From Anastrepha obliqua (lineage: Eukaryota; Arthropoda; Insecta; Diptera; Tephritidae), in contig NC_072897.1 in the NCBI RefSeq assembly GCF_027943255.1, positions 25,606,044-25,670,043 of the forward strand: DNA of 64,000 nt. The letters are read 5' to 3'. This document shows positions 42,982 through 53,920 of the stretch, in pieces. Numbering within the stretch: the stretch's first letter is position 1; every line of letters begins with the position of its first letter. Position numbers and translations under genes: made by a program. The notes below the pieces were generated by a model. That model did no database searches, had not been told where the DNA came from, and saw nothing but the letters and a program-made list of their open reading frames with translations.

Positions 42982-43440
42982 TTAAACTAATACTAAATTG
43001 GACTCCACAAAGTTTATCTCTACTTCTCCGTTTTCTACATTTAAAATTCCTTCTCTTAAAATATTTCCGCCGTTTTCTTCCATATAATATACTAGGTCGG
43101 AGTTATCTGGAGCCATTATCTCTTTCTTATTTAAGTTTTCCCTTTCGAAGTGCACTGTGAGTTTCTTGTTACCGATGACTATTTCTTTCTTTCTATAATC
43201 GATACAGGCATTTAGTGATCTCAATGTATCGTTACCTATTAGACCATCGTAAAAATTATGAAATCTTATAATATAAAATTCTAGTGTTTTATTTGTTCCA
43301 ATGTCGCTAAATTCTTCGAAAATAGGTATTATGGCTTTTTCGTTAACGTAAATTTGGTGTTGAAGAGTTTTAATTAAAAGTGGGTTGGTTAAATTAATTC
43401 TTTTGGGGTCACAGATCCCCGGATTTAAAATTGAAATATT
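42982..43440 (-). pseudogene. gypsy protease fragment
   Basis: The frame reads NPGICDPKRINLTNPLLIKT, FYDGLIGNDTLRSLNACIDY and RKKEIVIGNKKLTVHFE. DGLIGNDTL is the second half of a retropepsin of 17.6-type gypsy elements (the DTG half is absent). The frame ends at 42982. To the right (43441-43623) is TACATATG microsatellite, then the right arm. Confidence 0.75.
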
Positions 43441-43949
43441 TACATATGCACATATGCACATGTGCACGTACATAGCTGATATACATATATGTATGTATGT
43501 ATCTACCCACAATATGTATCAATATGTATTCATAAGCAGTAGGAGCAAAAAGGCGTTTGAAAATGGTAATGTAAGCACAACAAATGGAAAGTGAATTATT
43601 TAGTTAGTTATTGCACTAGAACCAGAGAATGTTAATGCAATGAGAAGGTGCAAATGTTACTGTAAGCTTTTTTTAGTACAATTGAGATCTGAAAGATTTG
43701 TAATAAGGTCATTTAGCACACCGAGTTTATAGACACCTCACTGACTTTTGCCCACACAAAAATTAGAAATACCACACATCTTTCACCTCAACACACAACA
43801 CATTTCTCACCTCGACATTAAACCAATTAAATTTGTACTATTTTCGTATTTTTGAAATAATAAGCGAATACGTAAAATTTATTACATAATTTTTTTTTCA
43901 ATTACATTAAAAAAAAAAAAACGATTTTAAAAAATAAAATTTATAAAAA

Positions 43950-44990
43950 AAAGTTTGCACCGGGAATTGAACTCGAGTCTAACATGTGGCGAGGAAAAAT
44001 AGGCGGTGCGTTTATTTCTTCGACTGCTTATTTTTTGACCATTTTGTTACTTTTGAAATGATAAGCGGATACATAAAATTTATTACAAATTTTTTTTACG
44101 ATTACATTAAAAAAAAAATTTAAAAACGAAAAAAAAAATTTACACCGAGAATTGATGGCGAGTCACGTGGGGAGGATAAATACATTAAACTAATTAAATT
44201 TTTACTATTTTCGTATTTTTTGAAAAAATAAGCGAATACGTAAAATTTATTACATAATTTTTTTTAATTACATAAAAAAAAACGAATTTAAAAAAAAAAA
44301 AAATTAATAAAAAAAGGTTTGCACTGGGAATTGAAATCGAGTCTAACATGTGGCGAGGAAAAATAGGCGGTGCGTTTATTTCTTCGACTGCTTATTTTTT
44401 GACCATTTTGTTACTTTTGAAATGATAAGCGGATACATAAAATTTATTAAAATTTTTTTTACGATTACATTAAAAAAAAAAATTTAAAAACGAAAAAAAA
44501 AAAAATTTGCACCGAGAATTGATGGTGACTCGCCGTGGGGAGGATAAATACATTAAACTAATTAAATTTTTACTATTTTCGTATTTTTTGAAATAATAAG
44601 CGAATACGTAAAATTTATTACATAATTTTTTTTAATTACATAAAAAAAAACGAATTTAAAAAAAAAAAAAATTAATAAAAAAAGGTTTGCACTGGGAATT
44701 GAAATCGAGTCTAACATGTGGCGAGGAAAAATAGGCGGTGCATTTATTTCTTCGACTGCTTATTTTTTTACCATTTTGTTGCTTTTGAAATGATAAGCGG
44801 ATACATAAAATTTATTAAAAATTTTTTACGATTACATTAAAAAAAACACATTTAAAAAAAAAAAAAAAAATTGGCGCCGAGAATTGATGCCGAGTCACAT
44901 GGGGAGGATAAATACGCAGTGCGTTTATTTCTGCGCCTGCGTTGTGAACCAAGGTTTTGTGCATTCGCGCGACGTGAATTAATTTTAATA
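43950..44990 (-). repeat. Alternating A/B tandem array in the right arm (six modules)
   Basis: Mirror of 38425-39110 but with six modules: B at about 43960, 44320 and 44685; A at about 44145, 44510 and 44880. The extra A/B pair is 360 bp longer than the left arm, a copy-number difference between the arms. Confidence 0.82.
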
Positions 44991-45991
44991 AAGTTCTGAA
45001 AGTAATTCATGAAGTTTTTCATTACATACATTCATAAATGAACGTATACTTTATATGTACATAAATGATGGTATATGACAATATACATACATAATATGTA
45101 TGTACATGTCAATAGGAGGTATTTGCATTAAGAAAAAAAAACGGTTTAAGATAAATCAACACTTATTTTATATTGTATGTCAATTTATAGTTTATGTATT
45201 CGACAGCATTTGCATACATATGTAGGTATGTACATTTGTATATGAAAAACAATAATGCACAAGCGTAAGAACATCATCTTCCTTTCATACATATGTACAT
45301 ATGCATGTATGCCCAATAACCTTGACTTATGTACATATGTACACATGTCAGAGCACATCACATTCTTACAAGAAATCAAATACACATACGCACTAGTGAA
45401 CGAGTTTCTTTCTAATAAGTGCGAAAACCATTCTGCTCTATGTATGTATGTATATACATATACCCACTTTATGTCCTAGCATATTTACATACATACATAT
45501 ATATAATACCTACTTGCCTTCTAAACTTCCTACAAAATAATTGTATTCATATGTTACTACATCCATGCACGTTCATACATTCATGCATATATGCGCGAGC
45601 ACAGCGCTCCCTTCTTGCTTCCGTGTACTTTTGTCTTTCATCAGTCGATATTCCTAATATTATACTTACAAAAACACAATACTTTGATAGACGCAAAAGC
45701 AACAGCAAGCCCAACGCGATGGCCGCTTTGCCACCACACATTCTAAAATGTTCTAGAACACAACAAAAACACATACCTCACATGCGCATGTCGCCCAAAG
45801 CTAAAATCTAAGCCTAGCGACTACAAAAACAAAATACATTCGTAGACGCAGTCGCAGCGGCCATGATGTATGCACCCTTATATGTATGTAAATATGTCTT
45901 CTAACTGTTCGCGACTTAATGCGACTTAGATTCCTTGAACAAATCCAGCGAATCACACATTTCTGTTCGCAAAGCCGCATATACATATGTA

Positions 45992-46409
45992 CCCTATGAT
46001 CAAAAAGTACCGGGAATGTTTAAATAAAACATAACAGAGTTAAATTTCAGGCAAATTTATATTATCTTCTTCAAAATATGACCCGTCTGAAGCAACACAC
46101 ATGTGCCAACGTTTAACCCAGTCCTCCAAACACCTCCGGCAGGCCGACATGGCCTTCAGCTCCTTCGTCGTATTCTCTTTGATCTTTTTGATCAGTGCGC
46201 TGGCGCGTTATCATCATGCAAAATCTGAGAATTGTTTGCTCACATTTCCGGCGGTTTGCAACACACAGCATCTCTCTAAGGTTTCAAAACGAATAAATAA
46301 TATTCTCTATTGACTGTCTGGCCCGATGGAAGGTACTCATGGTGGACTATGCCTTGGCAATCGAAGGAAACAGTCAACATCACCTTCCCGGTTCTTTTTG
46401 CTCATAGGG
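45992..46409 (-). mobile_element. Internally deleted mariner-like element in the right arm
   Basis: TIRs CCCTATGATCAAAAAGTACC (left) and the complement of GGTTCTTTTTGCTCATAGGG (right) match over about 25 bp. TA lies on both sides (45990-45991 and 46410-46411). The minus strand has scraps of transposase-like sequence (ENTTKELKAMSACRRCLEDW, VKRWHMCVASDG). 418 bp; absent from the left arm, so it inserted after the arms formed. Confidence 0.85.
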
Positions 46410-46799
46410 TATACATATCCCATCTTTTCACTGATGGACAAGAAGACGGTCGCAGTTGTTGTTTTTTATATGCATACATTTTGCGTTCGTTGAAGGTTTG
46501 CATATATTTGTATACATATGCGTGTATGCGCGTTTGGCTTTCTGGATGCATCCATGGATATTAGAATATTTTCTCATCAATATGTGTATGTAAGTAGTTC
46601 AGATTTGACTGAAGAGATTAAATATAGGAATGCATATTCATATGATTGCCATTATGGCTGTTTTACATATAAATTAATTCAAATGAAGTATTAATAATGT
46701 TATATAGAAAATAAATTTATAAAAAACAGGTATTAGAAAAACCTGAATACACTATTTTAAATCAATTTCAATTAAACCAAATATAAAAAATGAAATAAA

Positions 46800-47330
46800 A
46801 ATATCGAACAAAAAACTGCGCACAGGACTTGAACCTGAGTCAAATATGAGACGATGTACTGCATACACGACACGTCTTTCACGATTGCGCTAATCTACAA
46901 TTATTAATGATCTTTTCTAAATCACTCATTTATTCGATTCGCAGTTTTATATGCACATATTCTGCGTTAGTTGAAAGTTTGTATGCGTAATTATATGAAT
47001 ATGCATGTGTGTATGCGCGTTTGGCTTTCTGGACGGATATTAGAATGATATTTTCTCATCAATATAATTTGGATTTGATGAAATAGATTATAGATATATG
47101 TACATATTTTCTGTTTTGATTGATTTATATAAAAGTCAGGTCATATCCAGTATGAACTATTTTATACCGAAAAGAAATTTCCATTTATAAAATACAAAAA
47201 AAAAAACAGTATTTTAAAGAAATTTTAATTAAAATAAACTCAAAAATTTTACCAAACTTTCCTGGTTTGAATTGTAAAAAAAAAAATGTGTAAGAAAAAA
47301 AAAATGTCTTCAGGACTTGAACCTGAATTA
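46800..47330 (-). repeat. Mirror copies of the tRNA-like modules
   Basis: CAGGACTTGAACCTG occurs at about 46823 and 47316, the reverse complement of the two T-arm-like hairpins of the left arm, each preceded on the plus strand by an A-run (T-run on the minus strand). Confidence 0.6.
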
Positions 47331-47698
47331 TATACGTGCCAAAAAACAAAACGAATAATTCCGCCGACTTTAGCTTCTGCACCACAAACTAACTGCCGCG
47401 CGGCCTTCTTAATCGCAAATTTATTCGCTTCGATTTCCTTAGTAGTGTGCCGAAAAATCTTATGAACGTCCTCAGTAGTATGGTAAACGCAGAAAATATC
47501 TGAATTCTTGGCCTAGCGTGGTAAGTAAATATAGAAACCCTCCACTCGCGTCACTCGCGTGGTAAATATCTGCAATTCCGACCTCTTCAGGAAAGTTGAA
47601 TTTGAAATGACCTTATTATGAATCTATAAATTAGAACTCGAAAAAAGCTCTTTTAACATTTGCTCCTTCTCATTGCATTAACATTCTCTGGTAGTAGC

Positions 47699-47975
47699 AG
47701 ATCATCAGAAGGAGATCAGGGGAGGTAGACGGAGCTCACATGAAGAATTCCGGCAGTAGTGCTCCGGCCGACTACAAGCTTTTTGCCTCTACTCGGACTA
47801 CATATAGCTCCTACGATTGGTTGTGACTATTCCTCTAAACAACAACCCGTAAGGAAACGTGGCTAGGAGAGTAGTAAAACAGTTGCTAAAGCTTTTTGCG
47901 CTACCTGCCAATTCAGCTGTTTAAGTTGAGAACAGTAGATAGAGAGCAGTCGCGGAATAAATACAGCACCCCATA
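47699..47975. other. Flank of the composite; unidentified
   Basis: More G+C-rich than its surroundings. If the composite is removed this joins to 35251-35288. No ORF over 40 codons; it may be part of an older repeat or a host exon. Confidence 0.3.
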
Positions 47976-48430
47976 TACAGGGTGAACGATATGAAGTGTT
48001 ACCTATTCAAAACATCATAACTTTTTTATGTGAAATTAATTTTTATTGATTTCAAAGGCAAAATTGTTCAAAAATGATTACAATTTTAACATATATTCAC
48101 TTTAGCTCGATATGACCACCTTTAGCCTTGACTATAGCCTTCAAGCGGTAAAAAATGAGTTGCATGCTGCACGAATGTGATCTTGAGGTATTCTGGCCTA
48201 TTCTCGTATAATCGCTTTTTTCAGCGCATCCATACTGGCATATTTTTTAGTCCTCACCTTGCTCTCCAAAATGGACCAGATCCGAAATCTGCTACTTTAT
48301 TTTTGACGAATTCGACAATTGAGCATCATCAGCTCAAAAAATACGCAACCGTTTGCGTGCACGATTGGTTATTCTTTGTCCACTCATATTGGTTTATTCT
48401 TTCTCTTATTTTTGTTTCAAACTGTGGAAA
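47976..48430 (-). pseudogene. Tc1/mariner remnant, deletion derivative
   Basis: On the plus strand ATACAGGGTGAACGATATGA (about 47975) looks like a mariner-type end. The minus strand reads ESKVRTKKYASMDALKKAII, REWARIPQDHIRAACNSFF and a further KAKGGHIE-like end, a transposase C-terminus. Further right, scraps of an N-terminus are joined directly to it, so the catalytic core is deleted. The second TIR was not found. Confidence 0.72.
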
Positions 48431-49197
48431 TCGTTCTAAAAAAAGATTCAGCTCACCATTATTGATACAAATTCTAATAAAGCTGTTTAAATTTGTTCAT
48501 ATATGTATGTATATATATTTTAAATTCGACATTACCTCTATATTGTTTACATAACCATGGGTGAAATATTCATTTCATTTCAATGTTAAAAATCACTTGC
48601 TGCTACTTGCTCTGCGTATGCTAAGTGTCGTGCGGAGTGCCTTCACATGCTGGCCATATGTAAAGTATGTCGGATGTCAAATCCTGTATCCAGAACGTTA
48701 TTGTGCCTCGGTTAGGTGTAAGATGCAGACGTCGTGTGCTTCTGCTGTTTTCTTTTCAAAATGTGGTGCAGCCTTGCTTCTGCTATTCGTTTTGTTCACA
48801 GTACTGTTCGTGCTGCAAAGCAATGCTTGGGCTGGTGCTGTCGTTGTTTTATTTACAAAGTCGAAGCCAAGCATAATTTTTTCACTGTAAGCGCATCGCA
48901 CATGGAAGTACAGCAATTCTGAATTTTTAATGCTTTTACTAATTTTACTGCAGCATTTTAAATCCTGGTATAAAAATGGATAGGAAGAGGCAACGCAATG
49001 CAAGCGGCTTCTTGCTGGTATATAATGAAGTATATGGTTATTATAAGTACACAACTAGTCATGTGCTAAATCGTAAATTTAAAAGACTCGTGGTTGTGGA
49101 ATATTTCTAAGTCTATTCAAAAGGGTTCGGGCCAAGAATGCGGAGCTAAGGTTTAGGTATTTAGAGAAATTGTTTTTATGATTTGGTTCGGTTCCAG
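48431..49197. other. No gene identified
   Basis: Several overlapping frames of 60-120 codons exist on both strands (for example 48561-48890 plus, with hydrophobic runs), but their composition looks like chance and none has a recognised domain. Confidence 0.4.
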
Positions 49198-49201
49198 TTA
49201 A

Positions 49202-49926
49202 GGGGTTATACGCAGTTATGAAGCAAATAAAAGATGGGTTGTCAAGGATTTATCCTGAAGAAACTTAAGAATATTTTAATTTGAAAATTTTTGGCGGTTA
49301 TAAAGGCATCCTTCAAGAACGTAACAAAATTTTTTATTTATGAAAATGTTGATTATAGAGCGCGCTGCAGGCGATTTCTGGAACCTCCTTTAAAAAAAGA
49401 CGATTTCCGGTGTACATCGTAACTCAGGATTGGATTATCTGAAATCAAAAAACCAAACAAATTTTGTTAATATATTAGATTATCTAGTAATTAATCGTTC
49501 GGCTAATCAAAATAGTGAATTTTCACAAAATGGCAGCTTTTAAAAGAAATGATTTCGATTTTTACGTTAAAATTTGGCCGTAAATTGATTATAAAATGGA
49601 AAATAAGTATCAGATTTACAAAAGGAACGATTAATTACTAGAAAATGTATCTTTAAAGATTGAGTTAAAACGGTTGACCGATCAAACAGGCCGTTTTCGA
49701 GATATCGTGTACACCGACTTGAAAAGTGCCGTTTTGAAAAAAACACGTTTAAAGTTTCAATACCTACCTTAAAACGTGCCGAGGCATCTCTACATATTTA
49801 GGTATAACTCCGAAAGTATTGCTTAGATCTACTTCAAATTTCGTGCGTATACTTTTGAATATATGTACATTACAAAAATGCAATAAAAAATCGATTTTTT
49901 TGAAAGTCATAACTGCGTATAACCCC
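49202..49926. mobile_element. Non-autonomous TTAA-targeting TIR element, copy 1
   Basis: Ends GGGGTTATACGCAGTTATGA and its exact complement TCATAACTGCGTATAACCCC, so TIRs of at least 20 bp. TTAA lies on both sides (49198-49201 and 49927-49930). TTAA targets are known for piggyBac and Kolobok elements; the GGGG end does not decide. No ORF. A diverged relative lies at 59086-59680. Confidence 0.9.
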
Positions 49927-49930
49927 TTAA

Positions 49931-51150
49931 GAATGATGGGAGGGATTGTGTTGGATTGGAACTGTATACTTCGCCGAATATGGTGGAGCGGTAACTAAAG
50001 CATTGATCTTGATAGATTTGTGTCCAGTTGAACCTAAGGGAAAGTGGAATTGGCTTGTTTACTAGGGCTTTGCAAACTGCACTTTTGACACTGGTTTCTC
50101 TTTTCTCGGTGGTACAGTTTCCATTTTTTTTAATTCTGTTCATGTTGAGATTTGAGATCGTTTAGATTTCGAAAATGTTAAATTTTACATAATAATATAA
50201 TAATAACACATAAAGAGGCAACTGCTTCTTAAAAAGCCAGCATTTATGGACATTGTCTGAATAAATTTCCCGAGTGGCGTGACTATTTTGTATGTATTTT
50301 AACCAAAGCATGTACTTCATTCGTCGAAAAGCAAGTTCGTATTATAACTTTCGTTTATTGTTTGCTCATTGGTAGTGCCACACACATTGATGTGACTCAT
50401 GATGCCTCAACACTTTGTTTGACAATTTGTATACATCCCCACAAAAATTGGATTATAGAAACTGTTTTTTTTTTACTAATACATAGGCAAATGCTCAATA
50501 TTTTTGTTTTGCATATAAATAAGTGCAAAAAAGACAATACGGCTATTTTTTTCGATTAAAAAATTGTATATGACAGAGTGAAACCAATATTTCTAGAACA
50601 CAAAATAGATAATTTTTTTGTGCAGCTTAAAAGTAAACACGTGCCATAAGTAGACAAGTAGTAGTAACTATAATTTATGATTGTTCATTTTCCTAAACAA
50701 TTATTGATGCAGTGCAATACCACGCTGCAAGACTTCGAATAATAGTAAAAATATGAGATTATTATATACGAAATGATAAGAAAATGAAGCAAAAAATTCA
50801 GTCATTTGATTTTCGTTTAAATATGATGTTTATTTACCTCAAGTTTCATAACTCAACTGTGACTCAAGTTCCATTAACTGTGATTTATCATATGTCGTGA
50901 ACATTGACTTCATTGTGGAATACACTTATATGTTTAATTGGGGGACAAAATCCAAAATTTTGAGGAAGATGTAACAATTTTTAAGAAGATGATGGAAATT
51001 TCGCTTTGAGCACTGCCGAATATCTCAGTCAACAGTGACCATCTTTTGATCGGTCACGGTTCTTGTACGGGTGTGAGTACATATGATACATAGTATACAT
51101 ACTGTATATAGTATTTTTTTTATGGAGGTGGAAAAAGCAGTGAAAGCCGA
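49931..51150. other. No gene seen
   Basis: A/T-rich DNA. No recognisable ORF; a short TACATA-type microsatellite near 51075-51115 precedes the 5'-truncated jockey/CR1-like copy. Confidence 0.45.
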
Positions 51151-51261
51151 AAAGTGTGAGTCTTGTCTTTCGACTCACCCACTAAAAACCCACCCCAGCC
51201 CCGTTTCCTGCCCGCGGGACAAACGTTAAGTATTGGGGTCCACTGTTGTTTTGAGTCAAGT

Positions 51262-52370
51262 ATTATATATCCATCCGCCACCACAACCCATTCCTCAACG
51301 AAAAGGAGCCTATTGGAGCAACACAACTCCCCCAAAACACCCGATCCTCTTCCCTCCAGCTCCAATCCCAGTGAGGGGACAAACAACTCTTGGTCCCCCG
51401 CATAGTCTGCTCGGTGTGTCAGACCAGAATACCTCGGAACCTGGTATCAGTCAAATGCAATTCTTGCAATGGCTGGTGTCACTTTCGGAGATGTTCCGGC
51501 CTGCGTACCACCCGTGAGTGGATAACTGACTACGTCGCCCCCTGCTGCAGAGCTCTGCACCCACAAGCGCCCCCCGTGGCGCAGCCGCCCACCACCATCA
51601 GGCCGCAAGAACTACAGCGGAATGCACAGCAGGTCCAACGTAGGCAACCACACGCGTCGCTCACTCCCCGTGTTACAACAGCCTTACCTAGAAGCTTTAA
51701 GCTTCTACAATACAACTGCAACGGACTCACGAGTAAGATCGACGAGATACTTGACTTTGTGAAGCGACACAGTATTCCAATAGCTGCGGTCCAAGAATTC
51801 AAGCTGCACGCTAGGTCCTCCCTAATCACCAGGGATGGCTATAACGTGCACAGGCATGATCGTCAGCGAGACAATGGTGGTGGTTTAGCGTTCATAGTTC
51901 ATCACACAGTGCAGTATCGTCTCATTGATGAAGGCATCGAGGGACAGCACTTTAGAATGTCAAGGTATAGCTGTCCGGTCAGGCGAAGCCGAGCTCGAAA
52001 TTTATAATATCTACATACCCCTTGTCACCTGCTGCCCGGCAGGATATCACCCTGACATATGCGCTCATCAGAGGGGAAAACCGATTGGTCGTAGGTGACT
52101 TTAATGCGCATCACGATCTTTGGCATTCAAGCCTGTCAAATGATCGTAGGGGACAGCTACTGGCAGAGCAAATAGGCGATTCGACAATCAGCACTGTGAA
52201 AGACGATGCTCTCACCAGGGTAGTGGACAATTGCAGCAGCTCGCCTAGCGCTGGTCTGATAAATAGCATAACCTAACGACCTATGCTATCGCTTGCATCG
52301 GACCACTTGCTCAGTATCATCTCGATTGAGAGACCTGCCGACTTCGTTCCCGCGAATCACCGATCCTATA
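51262..52370 (+). pseudogene. jockey/CR1-like zinc finger and endonuclease
   Basis: 51390-52007: CSVCQTRIPRNLVSVKCNSC, NGWCHFRRCSGLRTTREW (second PHD-like finger), LLQYNCNGLTSKIDEILDFV, IAAVQEFKLHARSSLITRDG and DNGGGLAFIVHHTVQYRLID. A frameshift at about 51950 and a stop near 52004 follow. 52022-52276: GENRLVVGDFNAHHDLWHSS. A stop at about 52276 precedes LASDHLLSIISIERPADFVP. Linker after NHRSYTNF is deleted. Confidence 0.87.
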
Positions 52371-52374
52371 CTAA

Positions 52375-53767
52375 TTTTATTAAACGGACCGCGGACGGAC
52401 TGAACACTCTGATGATGAAGCACCTGGGGCCTTTGGGAGTAGGATTTCTCACGAGGGTCTTCAATCTGTCCTTGGCCACTCTCATCATCTTTGACAAGTG
52501 GAAAGCAGGGAGAGTGGTCCCACTACTGAAACCTGGGAAACCCGCCAACCAAGGGGAATCTTATCACCCGATAACTCTCCCCAGTAGTGAAGACACTTGA
52601 AGCCCTCCTACTCCCACTCTTTACGAAACATCTGGCCCCAGCCCCACATCGGCATGGTTTCCGTCGAGTGCATAGCACCACCACTGCACTCTCCGTCATA
52701 AACGCTCAGATAAACCGCGGGCTTAACCAAAACCGCCTCTGCGAGAGGACTGTCCTAGTAGCGGTTGACATGAAGACGACTGCACGATAATGGCGTCGGG
52801 CAATGACATTGATGGCCTGTGCTCCAAAGTGGACAACTACGTCACCGACCTTTTTCGCTTTTACCCTGCAAGAAATCTCCAAATTTCCCCTACTAAGCCC
52901 ACGGCGACCCTCTTTATCACCTGGACAAAGGAGGTCAAACTGTCCCTCAAGGTTAAAGTGACACCAATTCCGACATTAAACAATCCCATAATTTTGGGTG
53001 TAACCTTCGGCAGTTTCCTCTCCTTCTCTACGCAAACAACCGCAATTGCCACTAAAGTCCGAAATCGCAACAAGGTCCTCAAATCGCTTGCCGGTAACTC
53101 TTGGGGTAAAGACAAAGAAATGTTGCTATCGACATTTAAGACAATTGGCTGGCCGGTTCTAAACTATGCTGCGCCTGTCTGGTCGCCTGGAACTAGTGAC
53201 ACGCAGTGGATAAAGCTCTAGACAAATCACAACACTGCCATTCGGAAAGCGACAGGCTGCCTCCTGATATCCCCAATACAACACCTTCACAACGATGCCA
53301 ATATGCTACCTGTTAAGGAGCATAACAAACTGCTCAGCAAGCAGTTCCTGTTAGGGTGCTACCGTAGGTTTCACCTTACCAGACACCTGGCTGAGACCGA
53401 GCTGCCTCCCAGGCACGTGAGGAGACACCTCTTAAACTACGCCGACGAAATACAGGGCAAAACTGACAGAAATTTACTGGCCCAGACAGTGTTTAGACAG
53501 TCAATAAACGACATTCACCAGAAGACTGTTACCACCTTCATAAGCTCCCGTCCAGTGAATGCCGTAATCGGAGTCCAACCACCACCTATTGCAGATGAAG
53601 AGCTCCAGCTTCCCCGTGAGACCCGCGTAACACTGGAACAATCACGTTCTGGATACTGTAGCATGTTAAACTCTTACTTATCCAGAGTGGACCCCAACAT
53701 ACTAAACTTATGTCCGGCATATGAAGGCCCCCCGCACGACACTAACCGCCTTTCACATGCCCTTTAA
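52375..53767 (+). pseudogene. jockey/CR1-like RT with catalytic core deleted
   Basis: TADGLNTLMMKHLGPLGVGF, VVPLLKPGKPANQGESYHPI, HRHGFRRVHSTTTALSV and RTVLVAVDMK, then directly (52775) sequence equivalent to DDCTIMASG. About 60 codons from motif A to motif C are lost, including LKKAFDTVS and the PQGGVLSPLLF block. The thumb and C-terminus remain: FRFYPARNLQISPTKPTATL, GWPVLNYAAPVWSPGTSDTQ and SRPVNAVIGVQPPPIADEEL, then GYCSMLNSYLSRVDPNILNL. Confidence 0.88.
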
Positions 53768-53920
53768 AACCCACTCATCTAACACCCCTCTCCCTCTGGA
53801 CCCAGCCTGTCGAAACGGCATGTTTCGTGTTCCTACCTTTAGATGAACCTGACGAAGACGACCGATGACATACCTACTCTACACTGACGGGGCTTCTTTT
53901 CTTCTACAACAACAACAACA

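Larger units (their letters stand above)
39411..43623 (-). mobile_element. Central cargo: truncated BEL/Pao retrotransposon plus gypsy fragment
   Basis: Minus-strand order: gypsy protease fragment (43440-42982), BEL leader, gag, zinc-knuckle/protease, RT, RNase H. The BEL integrase and both LTRs are missing. The RNase H frame is cut exactly at the left arm boundary (39411), so the TIR element or a rearrangement truncated it. Confidence 0.85.
35297..47690. mobile_element. 12.4-kb inverted composite transposon, hAT-like ends
   Basis: Two copies of a roughly 4.1-kb TIR element in opposite orientation (35297-39410 and 43624-47690) flank 4.2 kb of retrotransposon debris. The outer ends start AGAGAATGTTAATGCAATGA (left) and end in its complement plus CTCTG. 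The 8-mer GTAGTAGC lies directly outside both outer ends (35289-35296 and 47691-47698), as expected for an 8-bp target duplication of a hAT element; it is low-complexity (GTA repeats), which weakens it. The inner ends have no matching flanks (CTTATAAT versus CTAGAACC). No transposase is encoded. Confidence 0.8.
43624..47690 (-). repeat. Right arm of the composite (TIR element copy 2, inverted)
   Basis: Reverse complement of the left arm with indels: three A/B pairs instead of two in the tandem array, a mariner-type insertion (45992-46409) missing from the left, and a segment of the left arm (about 36500-37500) replaced or absent. The outer several hundred base pairs look nearly identical to the left arm by eye. 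Confidence 0.85.
51250..53915 (+). mobile_element. jockey/CR1-like non-LTR retrotransposon, plus-strand third copy
   Basis: Same family as the 16.4-20.0 kb element. 5'-truncated after the first zinc finger; endonuclease, RT and C-terminus follow, ending in a CAA repeat (about 53905-53920) that is probably the element's 3' tail. Two internal deletions remove the linker and the RT catalytic palm. It keeps the extreme C-terminus that the minus-strand copy lacks. Confidence 0.85.

Noticed and set aside
37611..45811. Conserved ORF in both arms (MAALPPHILKCSRTQQKHIP)
   Set aside because: Conservation follows from the arms being copies; no domain recognised and the frame is mostly microsatellite-derived. 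Not called as a gene.
35297..47690. Polinton/Maverick or foldback element
   Set aside because: No polymerase, integrase or capsid genes of Polintons, and each arm has its own TIRs, which fits two complete elements better than one foldback.
48561..48890. 109-codon plus-strand ORF with hydrophobic segments
   Set aside because: Overlapped by an equally long minus-strand frame; hydrophobicity comes from T-rich codons. No family recognised.
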